The notes beneath the pieces were generated by a model, which was given only the letters and a program-made list of their open reading frames with translations, was not told the DNA's origin and made no database searches. A stretch of 64,000 bases of DNA, taken from the NCBI RefSeq assembly GCF_900177705.1, contig NZ_FXBA01000007.1, forward strand, positions 98,374 through 162,373. Reading direction: 5' to 3'. The first letter of the stretch is position 1, and every line of letters starts with the position of its first letter. This DNA comes from Fibrobacter sp. UWB15 (GTDB taxonomy: Bacteria > Fibrobacterota > Fibrobacteria > Fibrobacterales > Fibrobacteraceae). Both the position numbers and the translations under genes were made by a program. Below, piece by piece: positions 17,233 to 26,453 of the stretch.

Positions 17233-17878
17233 GATGCTTGGAAATGTTGCGCTTTGGCTTGCTTTGTGCGGCGCCTTGTTGGGACTTGCCGCATGTTCCG
17301 AAAAATCTACGGCGGGTGCAACCGTAGATGATAATTCTGTGGCAGAAATTTCTGCGGATGAAAAGTTGATTCTAGAACATCAAGTTGATTCTGTCAAGAA
17401 CTTTGTTGATGGCATACCGGCAGATATTGACGATTATGAAAGGGATACTACCAGGTTCTGGTTCGAAATTAGGTTCAGCGGCGAACATGAAAAATATTTC
17501 TATTATGAATGGGATAATCCGTTATCCAATTGCATCATCAATATCTATCGCTCGGAATACGGAGTGCTGAATGCGGAATATAATGAAGTATCTATTTTAT
17601 GGACGTTCTTCTTGACTGCAGATGACAGCGGCGTTACGTCCCATCTGAAAATGGAATATAATACTGTTTCCGAATCCCGCTGCGAAAAAGAAATTTCTGA
17701 TTTTGCAAATACTTGTGAAAAAGGCGGCGGAACTTTGTATCGCCATATAGGAACCTGCAAGGATACCGAATTGCACGTGACATGTTCAACGTTCATCGGT
17801 CATTTGACAGAAAGCGCCGACAGTATTTTGGACAAGGCTGCCGAAAAAATGAAAAACAAATGTATGGAGGGTAAGTAA
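17222..17878 (+). CDS. Lipoprotein of unknown function in a regulator operon
   Basis: 218 residues from ATG 17222, which overlaps the end of the regulator gene by 11 bases; GTG 17213 is an alternative. The type II signal ends in GLAAC (Cys near residue 25). The mature domain has several cysteines (about five) and no recognised motif. The coupling to the TIGR02147 gene suggests joint expression, perhaps as a sensor or target of the regulator; this is inference. Confidence 0.7.
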   Translation: MKSKMLGNVALWLALCGALLGLAACSEKSTAGATVDDNSVAEISADEKLILEHQVDSVKNFVDGIPADIDDYERDTTRFWFEIRFSGEHEKYFYYEWDNPLSNCIINIYRSEYGVLNAEYNEVSILWTFFLTADDSGVTSHLKMEYNTVSESRCEKEISDFANTCEKGGGTLYRHIGTCKDTELHVTCSTFIGHLTESADSILDKAAEKMKNKCMEGK

Positions 17879-17879
17879 A

Positions 17880-20282
17880 ATGACTACTACATGTGTAATC
17901 ACCTGTCTATGCCGCTTCTCGGCTTTCAAGACAATCATCCTCTGCCTGCTGGCAGGGCTATTCAGCACGGCTTTTGCCGAAGATTGGGATGGCTCTACTT
18001 CAAAGCCGTCATCAAAGGAAATAGATGGTGTTGAATATTATGTTATTACAAGCCCGAGTGAACTGGCGTGGTTTGCGTATCAGGTAACGAATAATGGCAA
18101 AACATCTATTAACGCCATATTGGAGAATAACATCTACTATATGGATGACACTACGAAACTTAGTTCTAATAATGTGGCTCCAATAGGAAATAGAACAAAT
18201 CCGTTCGATGGAATAATCGATGGCAATGGAAAATCTATTTATGGCGCGAAGGGAACCTTCTTTGTTGATGAGAATACGGCAAATGCGGTCATTAAGAATT
18301 TGGTTTTGAAGAATACAAAATATAAAAGTGTTGTTGATACAAATAAAGGCTTAATTGAAAATGTAGAACTTTATGGGCAAACTGCCTACGGGTTTGCCTA
18401 TCTTAATTCGGGAACGATAAGAAAATGTTCTAATTTTGCCGATATTTCAGGAAGCATCAATGGTCGCCGAGGAGTGGCGTCGGGTATTGCGTATGAGAAC
18501 GCAAAAGATGGGAAAATAATATCTTGCAATAATGTTGGGATATTTGTTCGTGCAGGAATATCTGGCAATACTGTTCGATCAGATTCAATTGTTGGCGGGA
18601 TTTCTATATATAATGACGGCTTGATTGATTCTTCTGAAAGCGTTATAAACCTAAGAGAATCGAATACCCTTGAAGATGGTGTGTATTATTACCGAAAAGA
18701 TGGGGCTCTTGGGGGAATAGTTGTCTATAATTCAGGTTCTATAAGAAATTCTTCGGGGAAAGTCCTCTTGCCTAAAGTTAGTTGGTTGAGACTTGACAGC
18801 TATTTGAATGGCATAAGGTATATTGGAGGCGTTGCTGCAAAAAATGAAAGCAGAGGAGTCATTGAGAATACAATAGGCAATCTTTATATAAGATCATGGG
18901 TTGGTGTTTCTAATTCGGACTATAATTTGGATGGAAATGTTTTTTCGGGGGGAATTTCAGGAGTAAATTCCGGCTTGATTCAGAAATGTCGTGCTACATT
19001 AACAATAGATATACTAAACGTTTCTGATGACTATCATCATGATTTCGTTATTGGAGGGCTAGTCGGAGCCAATATAACATATAGTTCTGCTAAAATTTAC
19101 CAATCATATTCCGAAATGCATATAAATAGTTTTTGGCTAAGTTCATTATTAAAAAATTCTGTCGGGATGAACTACGTATATGTGGGTGGACTTATGGGAA
19201 CGGCATTTAATACGGATGTTGAGGATTGTCATGGATTGCTTCATATTGGACAAAAAAGTGCAAATTCTAATGAAACAACAAAAAAGCTTTATTGGGCTGG
19301 TTTGACTCGCGATACGCGAGGTTTGAAAGTCTCTGGCTCAGATTACACACCGGCTGATCGCGGGGCATCTATTAGTAATTCGTACGTTGTTCTAAAGGCT
19401 GATACCGATATATCGGATGATATGGTACTTTCAGGAATTGTAAATATGGCCTCGGCAAAGACAAACATGAGTAATGTGTATTTTGATAAAGATGTTATGG
19501 CTGAAAATTATACAAAAACAATTAAGGCTGTTGCGGTTGATTCATCAAAGTCGTTTAATGTCCTCGGCAAAACTACTGCGGTCATGCAGTCGCCGGCTTT
19601 TGTTGAAACTCTCAACACGAATGCCGGTCTTGATGACGATAGCGGAATCTGGCAATACTGCGAGGGCAATTATCCGATTCTTGTAAGTGAGGGAACCTGC
19701 GAAGAGTTCTACTCCAAGTATGGTTTTTCTAGCAGCTTGCAGTCGAGTAGTTCAAGCGCGGAATCGTCTTCGTCTGTTTCGTCATCGTCTGTTGAATCCA
19801 GCTCGTCGCAAATTCCGGCTAGCAGTTCCTCTTCTGACGTCATTCTGAGCAGTAGCGAAGAATCCAGTAGCAGTTCTGTGGCTCCGCCTTCGAGTTCTTC
19901 TGAAGAACAGAGTTCGTCTAGCGTTGTGCCGAGTAGTTCTTCTGCAAAGCAGGAATCTTCTTCAAGCGAAGCGAAGTCATCTTCATCGGCGAAGTCTTCG
20001 TCCTCGGCAAAATCTTCGTCGTCAAAGGCAAATAGCAGTTCGTCGGAGAAGTCGAATTTCGTGATGGCACCCCCGCAAAAAACATTCAACCTTGCGGTGA
20101 ATGGCATGACGATTACGCTCTCCAATACTCAGGGCGGGAATGTCCGCATCTTCGATGCGCTCGGTCACTTGGTTGTTGCGAAGCCGCTCTCGGCAACGGG
20201 AATGACTGCAATTACTATGCAAACACCCGGCAGCTACATTGTCCGAGTGAACGGAATAAGCCGTAGCGTGACGCTCAAGTAA
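17880..20282 (+). CDS. Secreted repeat protein with poly-Ser linker and T9SS-like C-terminal domain
   Basis: 800 residues. The signal peptide spans about residues 1-33. The main part (35-610) is a series of short turns such as GGIVVYNSGSIRNSSG, GGISGVNSGLIQKC and GGLVGANITYSSAK, resembling GLUG-type beta-helix repeats. A poly-Ser linker (about 617-720) follows, then a 65-residue C-terminal domain with VRIFDALGHLV...GSYIVRVNG that resembles T9SS sorting domains. That domain also matches the C-terminus of the GH9 cellulase at 47232-50456. The first two thirds is clearly richer in A/T and uses codons unlike its neighbours, so recent acquisition or relaxed selection is likely. GGAGGG precedes the ATG. 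Probably an adhesin or surface protein. Confidence 0.75.
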   Translation: MTTTCVITCLCRFSAFKTIILCLLAGLFSTAFAEDWDGSTSKPSSKEIDGVEYYVITSPSELAWFAYQVTNNGKTSINAILENNIYYMDDTTKLSSNNVAPIGNRTNPFDGIIDGNGKSIYGAKGTFFVDENTANAVIKNLVLKNTKYKSVVDTNKGLIENVELYGQTAYGFAYLNSGTIRKCSNFADISGSINGRRGVASGIAYENAKDGKIISCNNVGIFVRAGISGNTVRSDSIVGGISIYNDGLIDSSESVINLRESNTLEDGVYYYRKDGALGGIVVYNSGSIRNSSGKVLLPKVSWLRLDSYLNGIRYIGGVAAKNESRGVIENTIGNLYIRSWVGVSNSDYNLDGNVFSGGISGVNSGLIQKCRATLTIDILNVSDDYHHDFVIGGLVGANITYSSAKIYQSYSEMHINSFWLSSLLKNSVGMNYVYVGGLMGTAFNTDVEDCHGLLHIGQKSANSNETTKKLYWAGLTRDTRGLKVSGSDYTPADRGASISNSYVVLKADTDISDDMVLSGIVNMASAKTNMSNVYFDKDVMAENYTKTIKAVAVDSSKSFNVLGKTTAVMQSPAFVETLNTNAGLDDDSGIWQYCEGNYPILVSEGTCEEFYSKYGFSSSLQSSSSSAESSSSVSSSSVESSSSQIPASSSSSDVILSSSEESSSSSVAPPSSSSEEQSSSSVVPSSSSAKQESSSSEAKSSSSAKSSSSAKSSSSKANSSSSEKSNFVMAPPQKTFNLAVNGMTITLSNTQGGNVRIFDALGHLVVAKPLSATGMTAITMQTPGSYIVRVNGISRSVTLK

Positions 20283-20291
20283 GCCTCGTTG

Positions 20292-20320
20292 CCCCATAAC
20301 CTTGGTTATCGGGGCTTTTA
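20292..20320 (+). terminator. Rho-independent terminator
   Basis: Stem GCCCCATAACC with GGTTATCGGGGC (one bulged C), then TTTTATATTT. It ends the 16396-20282 transcript; its T run overlaps the tail of the convergent gene. Confidence 0.8.
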
Positions 20321-21466
20321 TATTTCTTTCCAACTGATGAATTTCTGATTTTCCCCGCGGTAAGAATCGTCTCCGCCATAGACAACTCTTGTGTTCGATA
20401 GCGGAATGTTTGCGACTTCGGCGAATTTTTTCAATCCGTCGTAGAATTTCTGGTTCTTTGTTTCGCCAGATTTGATTTCGATGGCGCTCAGTTCACCATC
20501 GGTTTCGCAAAGCAAGTCGACTTCATTCTGGTTCGTGTCGCGCCAAAAATAGAGCTGCGGTTCTTCGCCTTTAAACAGTGCTTTTTTCATGTATTCAGTA
20601 ACCACGAAATTTTCGAAGATTGCTCCGCGCAATCCACTTTTTTGCAATTGTTCCTGGTTGAAAATGTTCAATAAATTGCAAAGTAGCCCCGTGTCGCAGA
20701 AATAAATTTTAGGCGATTTGATGACTCTTTTCGAAAAATTCTTATAGTATGGAGGTAGGCGAAGAAGTATAAAACTCGCTTCAAGAATCGAAATCCATGA
20801 GTTTGCCGTTATGACGGATATTCCCGCATCTTTGGCAAGCGAGGCTACGTTCAAAATGGATCCGACGTTTGCCGCGCATAGTTTGAGAAATCTTTTGAAT
20901 GCCGCCATGTTGGTTATGTTTCGCAATAAGCGGACATCTCGTTCGACATACGTCTGTAGGTAAGATGTAAAATATTCCTTTGCAGTAATTTTCTTGTCGT
21001 AAAGTCGTGGATAACAACCTTTGAGCAGAATCTCGTCAAGGTCGTTTGGAAGTTTGTCTGCAACTTGCAATTCTGCTGTGGAGAATGGAAACAGTTTGAG
21101 GATACTCGTGCGTCCGGCAAGGCTTTGCGAGATGCTTTCCATCAGCAAGAAATTGTGCGAACCGGACAAAATAAACTGTCCGCATTCGTCACGAGAATCC
21201 ACGATTGTCTGTAGATAGGAAAATAAGTCTGGAACGCGTTGCGCCTCGTCTATAATAGATTTTGTTCCGCAGTCCTTTAGGAATCCGCGGGGATCGTTTT
21301 CAGCGAGTTGACGAACGTCGGGGTCTTCTAGTGAAATGTACTTGTAGTCAGCAAAGCACGATTTTAGCAATGTGGATTTGCCACTTTGCCTGGGTCCCGT
21401 CAGCGTTACCACGGAAAATTTCGCTGTTTTATCCAGAATAGTCTCGGAAATAGCCCTTTCAATCAT
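20318..21466 (-). CDS. AAA-type ATPase with DUF4143 domain
   Basis: 382 residues. An N-terminal AAA_14 ATPase has Walker A GPRQSGKST at 24-32 and Walker B IIDEA near 72. Sensor-like GSHNFLL and AGRTSIL motifs follow, then the DUF4143 nuclease-like part with VDLL and AIEIKSGE, a PD-(D/E)xK-like pattern (E...D...EIK). Members are widespread, often in several copies per genome, and their role is not established. A defence or toxin-related role has been suggested for neighbours of this family, but nothing here proves it. A TTGATT-N17-TATATT promoter reads into it. Confidence 0.88.
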   Translation of the reverse strand: MIERAISETILDKTAKFSVVTLTGPRQSGKSTLLKSCFADYKYISLEDPDVRQLAENDPRGFLKDCGTKSIIDEAQRVPDLFSYLQTIVDSRDECGQFILSGSHNFLLMESISQSLAGRTSILKLFPFSTAELQVADKLPNDLDEILLKGCYPRLYDKKITAKEYFTSYLQTYVERDVRLLRNITNMAAFKRFLKLCAANVGSILNVASLAKDAGISVITANSWISILEASFILLRLPPYYKNFSKRVIKSPKIYFCDTGLLCNLLNIFNQEQLQKSGLRGAIFENFVVTEYMKKALFKGEEPQLYFWRDTNQNEVDLLCETDGELSAIEIKSGETKNQKFYDGLKKFAEVANIPLSNTRVVYGGDDSYRGENQKFISWKEI

Positions 21467-21486
21467 AATTATGCCCTTTTTATTTA

Positions 21487-21515
21487 AATATAAATGATTT
21501 GCTATGAAAAATCAA
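21487..21515 (-). promoter_or_regulatory. Promoter of the DUF4143 ATPase
   Basis: On the minus strand: TTGATT (21510-21515), 17-base spacer, TATATT (21487-21492), about 20 bases before the ATG. Confidence 0.65.
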
Positions 21516-21641
21516 TAGTTTTATTTATGAAAAACATATAATCTGTTTTATGAAATTCATATATAGTGCTCTGAATTGATGAATAACTCTTAAATTATGC
21601 GAATCTGTGCCAAATATTCGCTATAATCTCAAAAAAATCCG

Positions 21642-21669
21642 AAAAAAAGACCTCTTTGGGTCTTTTTTT
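21642..21669. terminator. Terminator-like hairpin between divergent genes
   Basis: Stem of seven A plus GACC with GGTC plus seven T, loop TCTTTG. It lies just upstream of the promoter at 21672. No gene reads into it on the plus strand within 175 bases, so it may end a small unseen RNA or insulate the promoter. Confidence 0.6.
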
Positions 21670-21671
21670 AC

Positions 21672-21700
21672 TTGATTTTTCTATTTTCAGAATGGATATT
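21672..21700 (+). promoter_or_regulatory. Promoter of the coiled-coil protein gene
   Basis: TTGATT (21672-21677), 17-base spacer, GATATT (21695-21700). Confidence 0.55.
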
Positions 21701-21730
21701 ATAGGAAAAGATTTTTCAAGGAGCTTAAAA

Positions 21731-22072
21731 ATGAAAGCATCAAGTTTTTTTGCCGGTCTTGCCTTGGGCGCTGTTGCTGCTATTGCTGCCTCTAAAAAAC
21801 TCAAGGCCATGTGCGACGACGAAGATGATTCTTGCGACAACGATGCCGCGCTCAAGGATGCCGAAGACACCGTCCAGAGCCTGCGCAACTCTGCCGACAG
21901 CTTGCTGAACGATCTCAAGACCCAGACCGAAGCCAAGCAGACTTACGCCGCCCAGTGCGAAGATCTTAAGGACCAGCTTGCAAAGAAAGACGCCGAAATC
22001 AACAACCTGAAGAATGTCTGCGACAAGCAGGCCGGCGAAATCAGCAAGCTCGAAGCCGCCCAGGCAGGCTAA
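21731..22072 (+). CDS. Small membrane-anchored coiled-coil protein (YtxH-like)
   Basis: 113 residues from ATG 21731, preceded by AAGGAG. The frame is open further upstream but without a ribosome site. An N-terminal hydrophobic helix (SFFAGLALGAVAAIAASKK) resembles YtxH-type anchors. Next come an acidic loop with two Cys (CDDEDDSCDND) and about 80 residues of heptad-patterned coiled coil. It may be a periplasm- or cytoplasm-facing scaffold; no enzyme motif is visible. A terminator follows, so it is a single-gene transcript. Confidence 0.7.
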   Translation: MKASSFFAGLALGAVAAIAASKKLKAMCDDEDDSCDNDAALKDAEDTVQSLRNSADSLLNDLKTQTEAKQTYAAQCEDLKDQLAKKDAEINNLKNVCDKQAGEISKLEAAQAG

Positions 22073-22097
22073 TTAACCTCTTGTTTTTGCAATTTAT

Positions 22098-22128
22098 CCG
22101 ATTTCCGGCTCGGGAATCGGAGTTTTTC
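22098..22128 (+). terminator. Rho-independent terminator
   Basis: Stem CCGATTTCC with GGGAATCGG (one G-U pair), five-base loop, then AGTTTTTCTT. It ends the coiled-coil gene and separates it from the glycan locus. Confidence 0.8.
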
Positions 22129-22140
22129 TTATAATAAAGG

Positions 22141-22146
22141 TATATT
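22141..22146 (+). promoter_or_regulatory. Candidate -10 box at the head of the glycan locus
   Basis: TATATT (in TATATTTG) ends six bases before the ATG at 22153, and no Shine-Dalgarno is present. No clear -35 is seen. Leaderless transcription is possible. Confidence 0.35.
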
Positions 22147-22152
22147 TGACCC

Positions 22153-23190
22153 ATGACAAAGTACCTTTTTGTTCTGACGAGTTCCCCGAAGGATTTTTTC
22201 TGCGAACAGACGCTGGTGGCGATTGCGTCGCTCCGCGTCCATAACCCGGGCGCCTTTGTGACGCTCTTGACCGACGACAAGACGGCGGCGACTCTCACTG
22301 GCCCGCGTGCGGTCCTTAAAGACGCGGTGGATGAACTCAAGGTACTAACTCTCGACGAAAAGTTTACGCCCATGCTGCGTTCCCGCTACCTCAAGACGGT
22401 CATGCGCAATGTGGTCGACGGCGATTTTCTGTACATGGATTCCGACATCGCTATCGTGGGCGACCTCTCGATTCCCGAAGAATGGAAGGGCGGCATTTAC
22501 GCGGTACTCGACTTCCACACGAACCTCTCGAAGGCCATCAACCGCAAAAAGGTTTTGAACAACGCGAAGATGATGGGCTTTTCGCCGATTCTGAACGACG
22601 AAATCTTTAACGGGGGCGTGATGTTTGCAGCAGACACTCCCGAAGCCCGCAAATTTTTTGAGACTTGGCACGAACTCTGGCTCTATTGCGTGTCCAAGAA
22701 TTTCCCCTACGACATGGCAAGCCTCGCCGAGACAAACTTCAAGTTCAACTACATTACGCAAAAAATGCCCGGCGGTTGGAACTGCCAGCTGGCTTACGGC
22801 AACCGCTTCTTGCCCACGGCAAAGGTGCTGCACTTCTTCGGTTCGCGAATCATCGATACCCGAGGCCACAAGGTGCCTGCCAGCATGGATCTGTTCTTGC
22901 CCAAGATTTTACGCAAGGACTTCTACACGAACCTGAAGAACATTCCGGTGAAGGTCAACGCCGACAAGAGCATTACGATTAACGAGTACTACGACGACGT
23001 GATTGCTCACGCCAAGGAAGAATTTGAATTCCAGACCCGTAAGGTGGGGGCTGCGGGCGCCTACATTATTCGCAGCTACGCCTTCGCCAAGTCGCTCGCC
23101 TGGATTTATAAGAAGATGCCGTTCCTCGTGTTCCCGCTGAGAATTTTGGGAACGCTTCTCGGGAAGGATAATCGCGGGGGCCGCAAGTGA
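22153..23190 (+). CDS. Glycosyltransferase with GT8-like fold
   Basis: 345 residues. The N-terminal GT-A fold runs from KYLFVLTSS to the metal-binding DSDIAI near residue 97-102. The NGGVMFA motif and a later HFFGSR segment resemble family 8 or related nucleotide-sugar transferases. The C-terminal 90 residues form a helical tail with amphipathic segments. It is the first of a run of surface-glycan genes, and its stop overlaps the next start (GTGA). Donor and acceptor are unknown. Confidence 0.8.
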   Translation: MTKYLFVLTSSPKDFFCEQTLVAIASLRVHNPGAFVTLLTDDKTAATLTGPRAVLKDAVDELKVLTLDEKFTPMLRSRYLKTVMRNVVDGDFLYMDSDIAIVGDLSIPEEWKGGIYAVLDFHTNLSKAINRKKVLNNAKMMGFSPILNDEIFNGGVMFAADTPEARKFFETWHELWLYCVSKNFPYDMASLAETNFKFNYITQKMPGGWNCQLAYGNRFLPTAKVLHFFGSRIIDTRGHKVPASMDLFLPKILRKDFYTNLKNIPVKVNADKSITINEYYDDVIAHAKEEFEFQTRKVGAAGAYIIRSYAFAKSLAWIYKKMPFLVFPLRILGTLLGKDNRGGRK

Positions 23191-24350
23191 ACCTGCTTTT
23201 CAATTTGGTCGCGGTACAGCCGATTCATAGCGCCAAGTTCCACGGCGGTGGCTCTTACGGCGAAGTGATTTTCTGGGCGCTGGTCAAGCGCGGCGTGCAG
23301 TTCAGCTGCGCCTACGATAGCCGCAAGTATCTGGATCCGATGATTCTCGATGCCTGCAAAACACAGAACATTCCGCTGTTCGACATCAACGAAAAAACGC
23401 CGCAGCAGATTATCGACGAAAATCAGATTGACTCCTTTTACACCCCGCTTTATTCCCTTGAAAAAAAGTGGGACATTAATGTGAAGGATTTCGTGTTTAC
23501 CTGGCACGGTGTGCGTGCACTTGAAATGCAGTACAGCTGGGCGGGCGTCGGTTTCGCCAAGAAACTCGGACAGAAGTTCGAGGCGCTGGTGCGTTACCGC
23601 GAAAGTTGGAAAAAGTACTTCTACAAGCCCAAGTACCAAGCGCTCGCGGCCCGCATGGCCGAGGGCAAAGCCCGTACCATTACAGTGAGCGAACACAGCC
23701 GCGCCTCGATTAAGTCGTTCTTCCCGGAACTTCTGGATTTGGAAATTCCGGTATTTTACAGCCCCATGACGGCGTACGAACCCGAGGGATTCCTGCCGCC
23801 GGGAGTGGCTGCAAAAAAGTATTTCTTGCTCACGAGCGGTGCCCGCTGGGAAAAGAATAACCTGCGTGCGGCCAAGGCTTTTGATGAACTGGTCGGTATG
23901 TATCAGTCGCAAGGCAAACCGTTTGATTTTAAGATGGTGATTACCGGGGCCGCAAACCCCAAAGCTTACTTGCGTCACCTCAAGCACAAAGACCGCTTTG
24001 TGCTGCTCGGCTATGTCGAAAACAGGGAACTGGAATTCTTGCACCAGAACGCCTATGCCTTTGTATTCCCGAGCTTGAACGAGGGCTTTGGCTACCCGCC
24101 GGTGCAGTCCATGCGTTACGGCGTACCTGTGGCCGCAAGCGGTACGACTTCAATTCCCGAAATCTGTGGCGATGCTGTGCTGTACTTTGACCCGTATTCC
24201 GTAAGCGAAATCAAGAACCGCCTGGTGCAATTGCTCGATTCCAAGATTTTCGACGAGTATGCGGCCCGCGCGCCCAAGCGCTATCTTGAAGTGCATACCC
24301 GCCAGATTGCTGACCTCGAAGAAGCGGTGAATTTTATCTTGAAGGTTTAA
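23187..24350 (+). CDS. Glycosyltransferase family 4/1 (GT-B)
   Basis: 387 residues starting at GTG 23187, overlapping the previous stop. It has the GT-B pattern of RfaB-like enzymes. An N-terminal domain with a GGGSYGE loop is followed by a C-terminal domain with LTSGARWEKNN, the FPSLNEGFGYPPVQSMRYGVPVAASGTT nucleotide-sugar site (ExFGxPxxE-like, with Q for the second E) and IPEICGDAVLYFDP. It is expected to add a sugar to a growing surface polysaccharide on the cytoplasmic face. Acceptor unknown. Confidence 0.9.
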   Translation: MNLLFNLVAVQPIHSAKFHGGGSYGEVIFWALVKRGVQFSCAYDSRKYLDPMILDACKTQNIPLFDINEKTPQQIIDENQIDSFYTPLYSLEKKWDINVKDFVFTWHGVRALEMQYSWAGVGFAKKLGQKFEALVRYRESWKKYFYKPKYQALAARMAEGKARTITVSEHSRASIKSFFPELLDLEIPVFYSPMTAYEPEGFLPPGVAAKKYFLLTSGARWEKNNLRAAKAFDELVGMYQSQGKPFDFKMVITGAANPKAYLRHLKHKDRFVLLGYVENRELEFLHQNAYAFVFPSLNEGFGYPPVQSMRYGVPVAASGTTSIPEICGDAVLYFDPYSVSEIKNRLVQLLDSKIFDEYAARAPKRYLEVHTRQIADLEEAVNFILKV

Positions 24351-24352
24351 TC

Positions 24353-26350
24353 GTGCGCTTTTTGAAAAATCCTTACCTTGCGATGGCGCTTGTGGCCCTG
24401 GTGGTGCAGAGCGTGCTATTGATTTTCTTCTATAGCTTGCCCGATCCCTTGGGACTTTCGATGTCCGAAATGTTCGAGGGTAAAACCCTCTGGCAGATTT
24501 TCATGGCGTTCGGTGCGGTGCTTGCAATGGCGGGCCTTTTTGGCTTTGCGCGCTCCCCCCGCGGTCTTGCGATTTTTTACGGGCTCTACTTTTTTGCCGC
24601 AGTCGCGGACTACGACGTTTTCCGGTTTTCGCACCAGCGTCTTTCTTATTCGTTCTTGCGCACGTATTTCCATATTTCAAATATCACCGATGCCACGACG
24701 GTTTCGACTCTCGGTGGCGACATGCTCGGGACGGTGCTTTGGGTAACAATGGTAGTCCTCTGCCTTGCGGGCGCAATCGCTTTTGTAACCGTCTACTCGC
24801 TCCGGCTCCGTAAACAGCGCCGCACGCTCGTGTTGAATAATGCGGGCGGCGCCTGGAAGAACGCCTCCCGTAAAATTCCGGGAGCGATGTTCGCCATTGG
24901 CATGGCTCTCTCGCTTACGCCGCTCGTGCTGTTCCTTACGGGCACTCGCGGCTGGATCGAAATTCCCGTGACGCACACGAAAGTCGACATGCGCTTTACC
25001 TTAGGCAAGCACACGCTGACGGCGCCGATTTTGCATATTGCGGCGGTTGAAACTTTCGAATTCATTCACGACAACGCCAAAATTACCGAAGAGTTGGTGA
25101 GTGATTTGGACGCCTTCTTGCCGAAGGATTTTGCGGCTGGCCGCGAGAATTCCCTTGAACTTCCGATGTACCGGAGCGCTCCGACGCACGAATACAGGGC
25201 GAAAAAGCCTTACAACATCGTGTTCATCATGGGCGAATCGTTCAAGGGCCGTATCTTTAACAAGATGCTTGAAGGCGATACGACTGTGGCGCCGAATATC
25301 TGGAAACTTGCAAACGGCGGCTATTATGAAAAAGATTCCGCCGGAAATTCGCTGGGTGGCGGCCTCTGGTTCAAGCATGCCTTTAGCGGCGGTTACCCCA
25401 CGGTACGCGGTACAATGGCGACCTATATGGGATTTCCTTCGCACCCGAACCGCGATGTGCCGAGTTTTTATGCTGCAAACAAGTTCAAGGGTTGGCCTGA
25501 ATTTTTGACAAACTATCAGCGTGCGTATGCGACGGTTTCGAACCCGATTTTTGACCATACGCTGCCCTTTATCGAAAAGTTCTTCGAAAAAGATTGGCAC
25601 TTGATTGGTGAAGAAAAGGTAGAGGGAACGGCCGATAGTCTAGGTGCTGATTTGGCAATTGATTTGCTCCAGAAAATGCCCACGGACAAGCCTTGGCAGC
25701 TTTCGTTCAATACCATTTCTTCGCACATTCCGTTCTACGGCTATCCCGATGATTTTGCCGAAAAGCCCGAAGACGCCATGGTTCGCTACCGCAATGCCAT
25801 TCGCTATACCGATAAGCAACTCGGTCGATTCTTCGAATCGCTTTCCAAACGCTCCGATTTCAAGAATACCGTTGTCTTTATTTTGGGTGACCACGATACT
25901 CCTGTAGATTCTATTGATTATTTGGTTCCCCAGCCGCTTGGCCTTTCGGCATCGCAGATTTTTATTGGCATTTTCTCGGCCGACACGAATTTGTTTAGCG
26001 GACTTACCGTTCGCGAAGATGTGGCCTCGCAGCTTGATTTGGGCCCGACGATTTTCGACCTTGCGCAGGTGCGTGAACCGAACCATTTCTGGGGTTACGA
26101 CTTGCTCGCGCAGGAACGTCCGGCAAATCAGCCTTCGGTATTCTTCTCGCAAAACGCCTACTACTTGGGCTTCCGTGACCATGTGCTTACAGGTGGTCTC
26201 GAAAACGAAGATGTTTACCGCGCAGGTGTTGGCGGAGAAAGCCCTTATGTGGTCACGACCGATGCCGCAGACCTCGCCTGGAAAAAGAAAGCGGTAGGCG
26301 CTGCTAGAGCCGTTCGCTCTGTGCTTCGCAACGATATCATGATGCGCTAG
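24353..26350 (+). CDS. Membrane sulfatase-fold protein, LTA-synthase/phosphoethanolamine-transferase-like
   Basis: 665 residues starting at GTG two bases after the previous stop. Five N-terminal membrane helices (about 10-210) are followed by an extracytoplasmic alkaline-phosphatase-fold domain. Conserved metal and nucleophile positions include NIVFIMGESF near 290, PTVRGTMATYMG with the likely Thr nucleophile near 348-352, and LGDHDT near 512. Enzymes of this type move phosphoglycerol or phosphoethanolamine onto polymers or lipids. In this cluster it likely decorates a glycan; the exact substrate is not determined. Confidence 0.82.
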   Translation: MRFLKNPYLAMALVALVVQSVLLIFFYSLPDPLGLSMSEMFEGKTLWQIFMAFGAVLAMAGLFGFARSPRGLAIFYGLYFFAAVADYDVFRFSHQRLSYSFLRTYFHISNITDATTVSTLGGDMLGTVLWVTMVVLCLAGAIAFVTVYSLRLRKQRRTLVLNNAGGAWKNASRKIPGAMFAIGMALSLTPLVLFLTGTRGWIEIPVTHTKVDMRFTLGKHTLTAPILHIAAVETFEFIHDNAKITEELVSDLDAFLPKDFAAGRENSLELPMYRSAPTHEYRAKKPYNIVFIMGESFKGRIFNKMLEGDTTVAPNIWKLANGGYYEKDSAGNSLGGGLWFKHAFSGGYPTVRGTMATYMGFPSHPNRDVPSFYAANKFKGWPEFLTNYQRAYATVSNPIFDHTLPFIEKFFEKDWHLIGEEKVEGTADSLGADLAIDLLQKMPTDKPWQLSFNTISSHIPFYGYPDDFAEKPEDAMVRYRNAIRYTDKQLGRFFESLSKRSDFKNTVVFILGDHDTPVDSIDYLVPQPLGLSASQIFIGIFSADTNLFSGLTVREDVASQLDLGPTIFDLAQVREPNHFWGYDLLAQERPANQPSVFFSQNAYYLGFRDHVLTGGLENEDVYRAGVGGESPYVVTTDAADLAWKKKAVGAARAVRSVLRNDIMMR

Positions 26351-26414
26351 AGTGTAATTCATCCTTGCAAATCGACTAATCGTCGATTACTTAAAGCTCC
26401 CTGCCCCAATGTAA

Positions 26415-26443
26415 TTTTGGTGCGGGGTGTATTTTTCTATATT
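26415..26443 (+). promoter_or_regulatory. Candidate promoter inside the glycan locus
   Basis: TTTTGG (26415-26420), 17-base spacer, TATATT (26438-26443). The ATG is 11 bases further on and has no Shine-Dalgarno. Confidence 0.4.
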
Positions 26444-26453
26444 GCAAGCGATT

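Noticed and set aside
20318..21466. Defence island around the DUF4143 ATPase
   Set aside because: It stands alone between unrelated genes; no nuclease, toxin or methylase neighbour is present.
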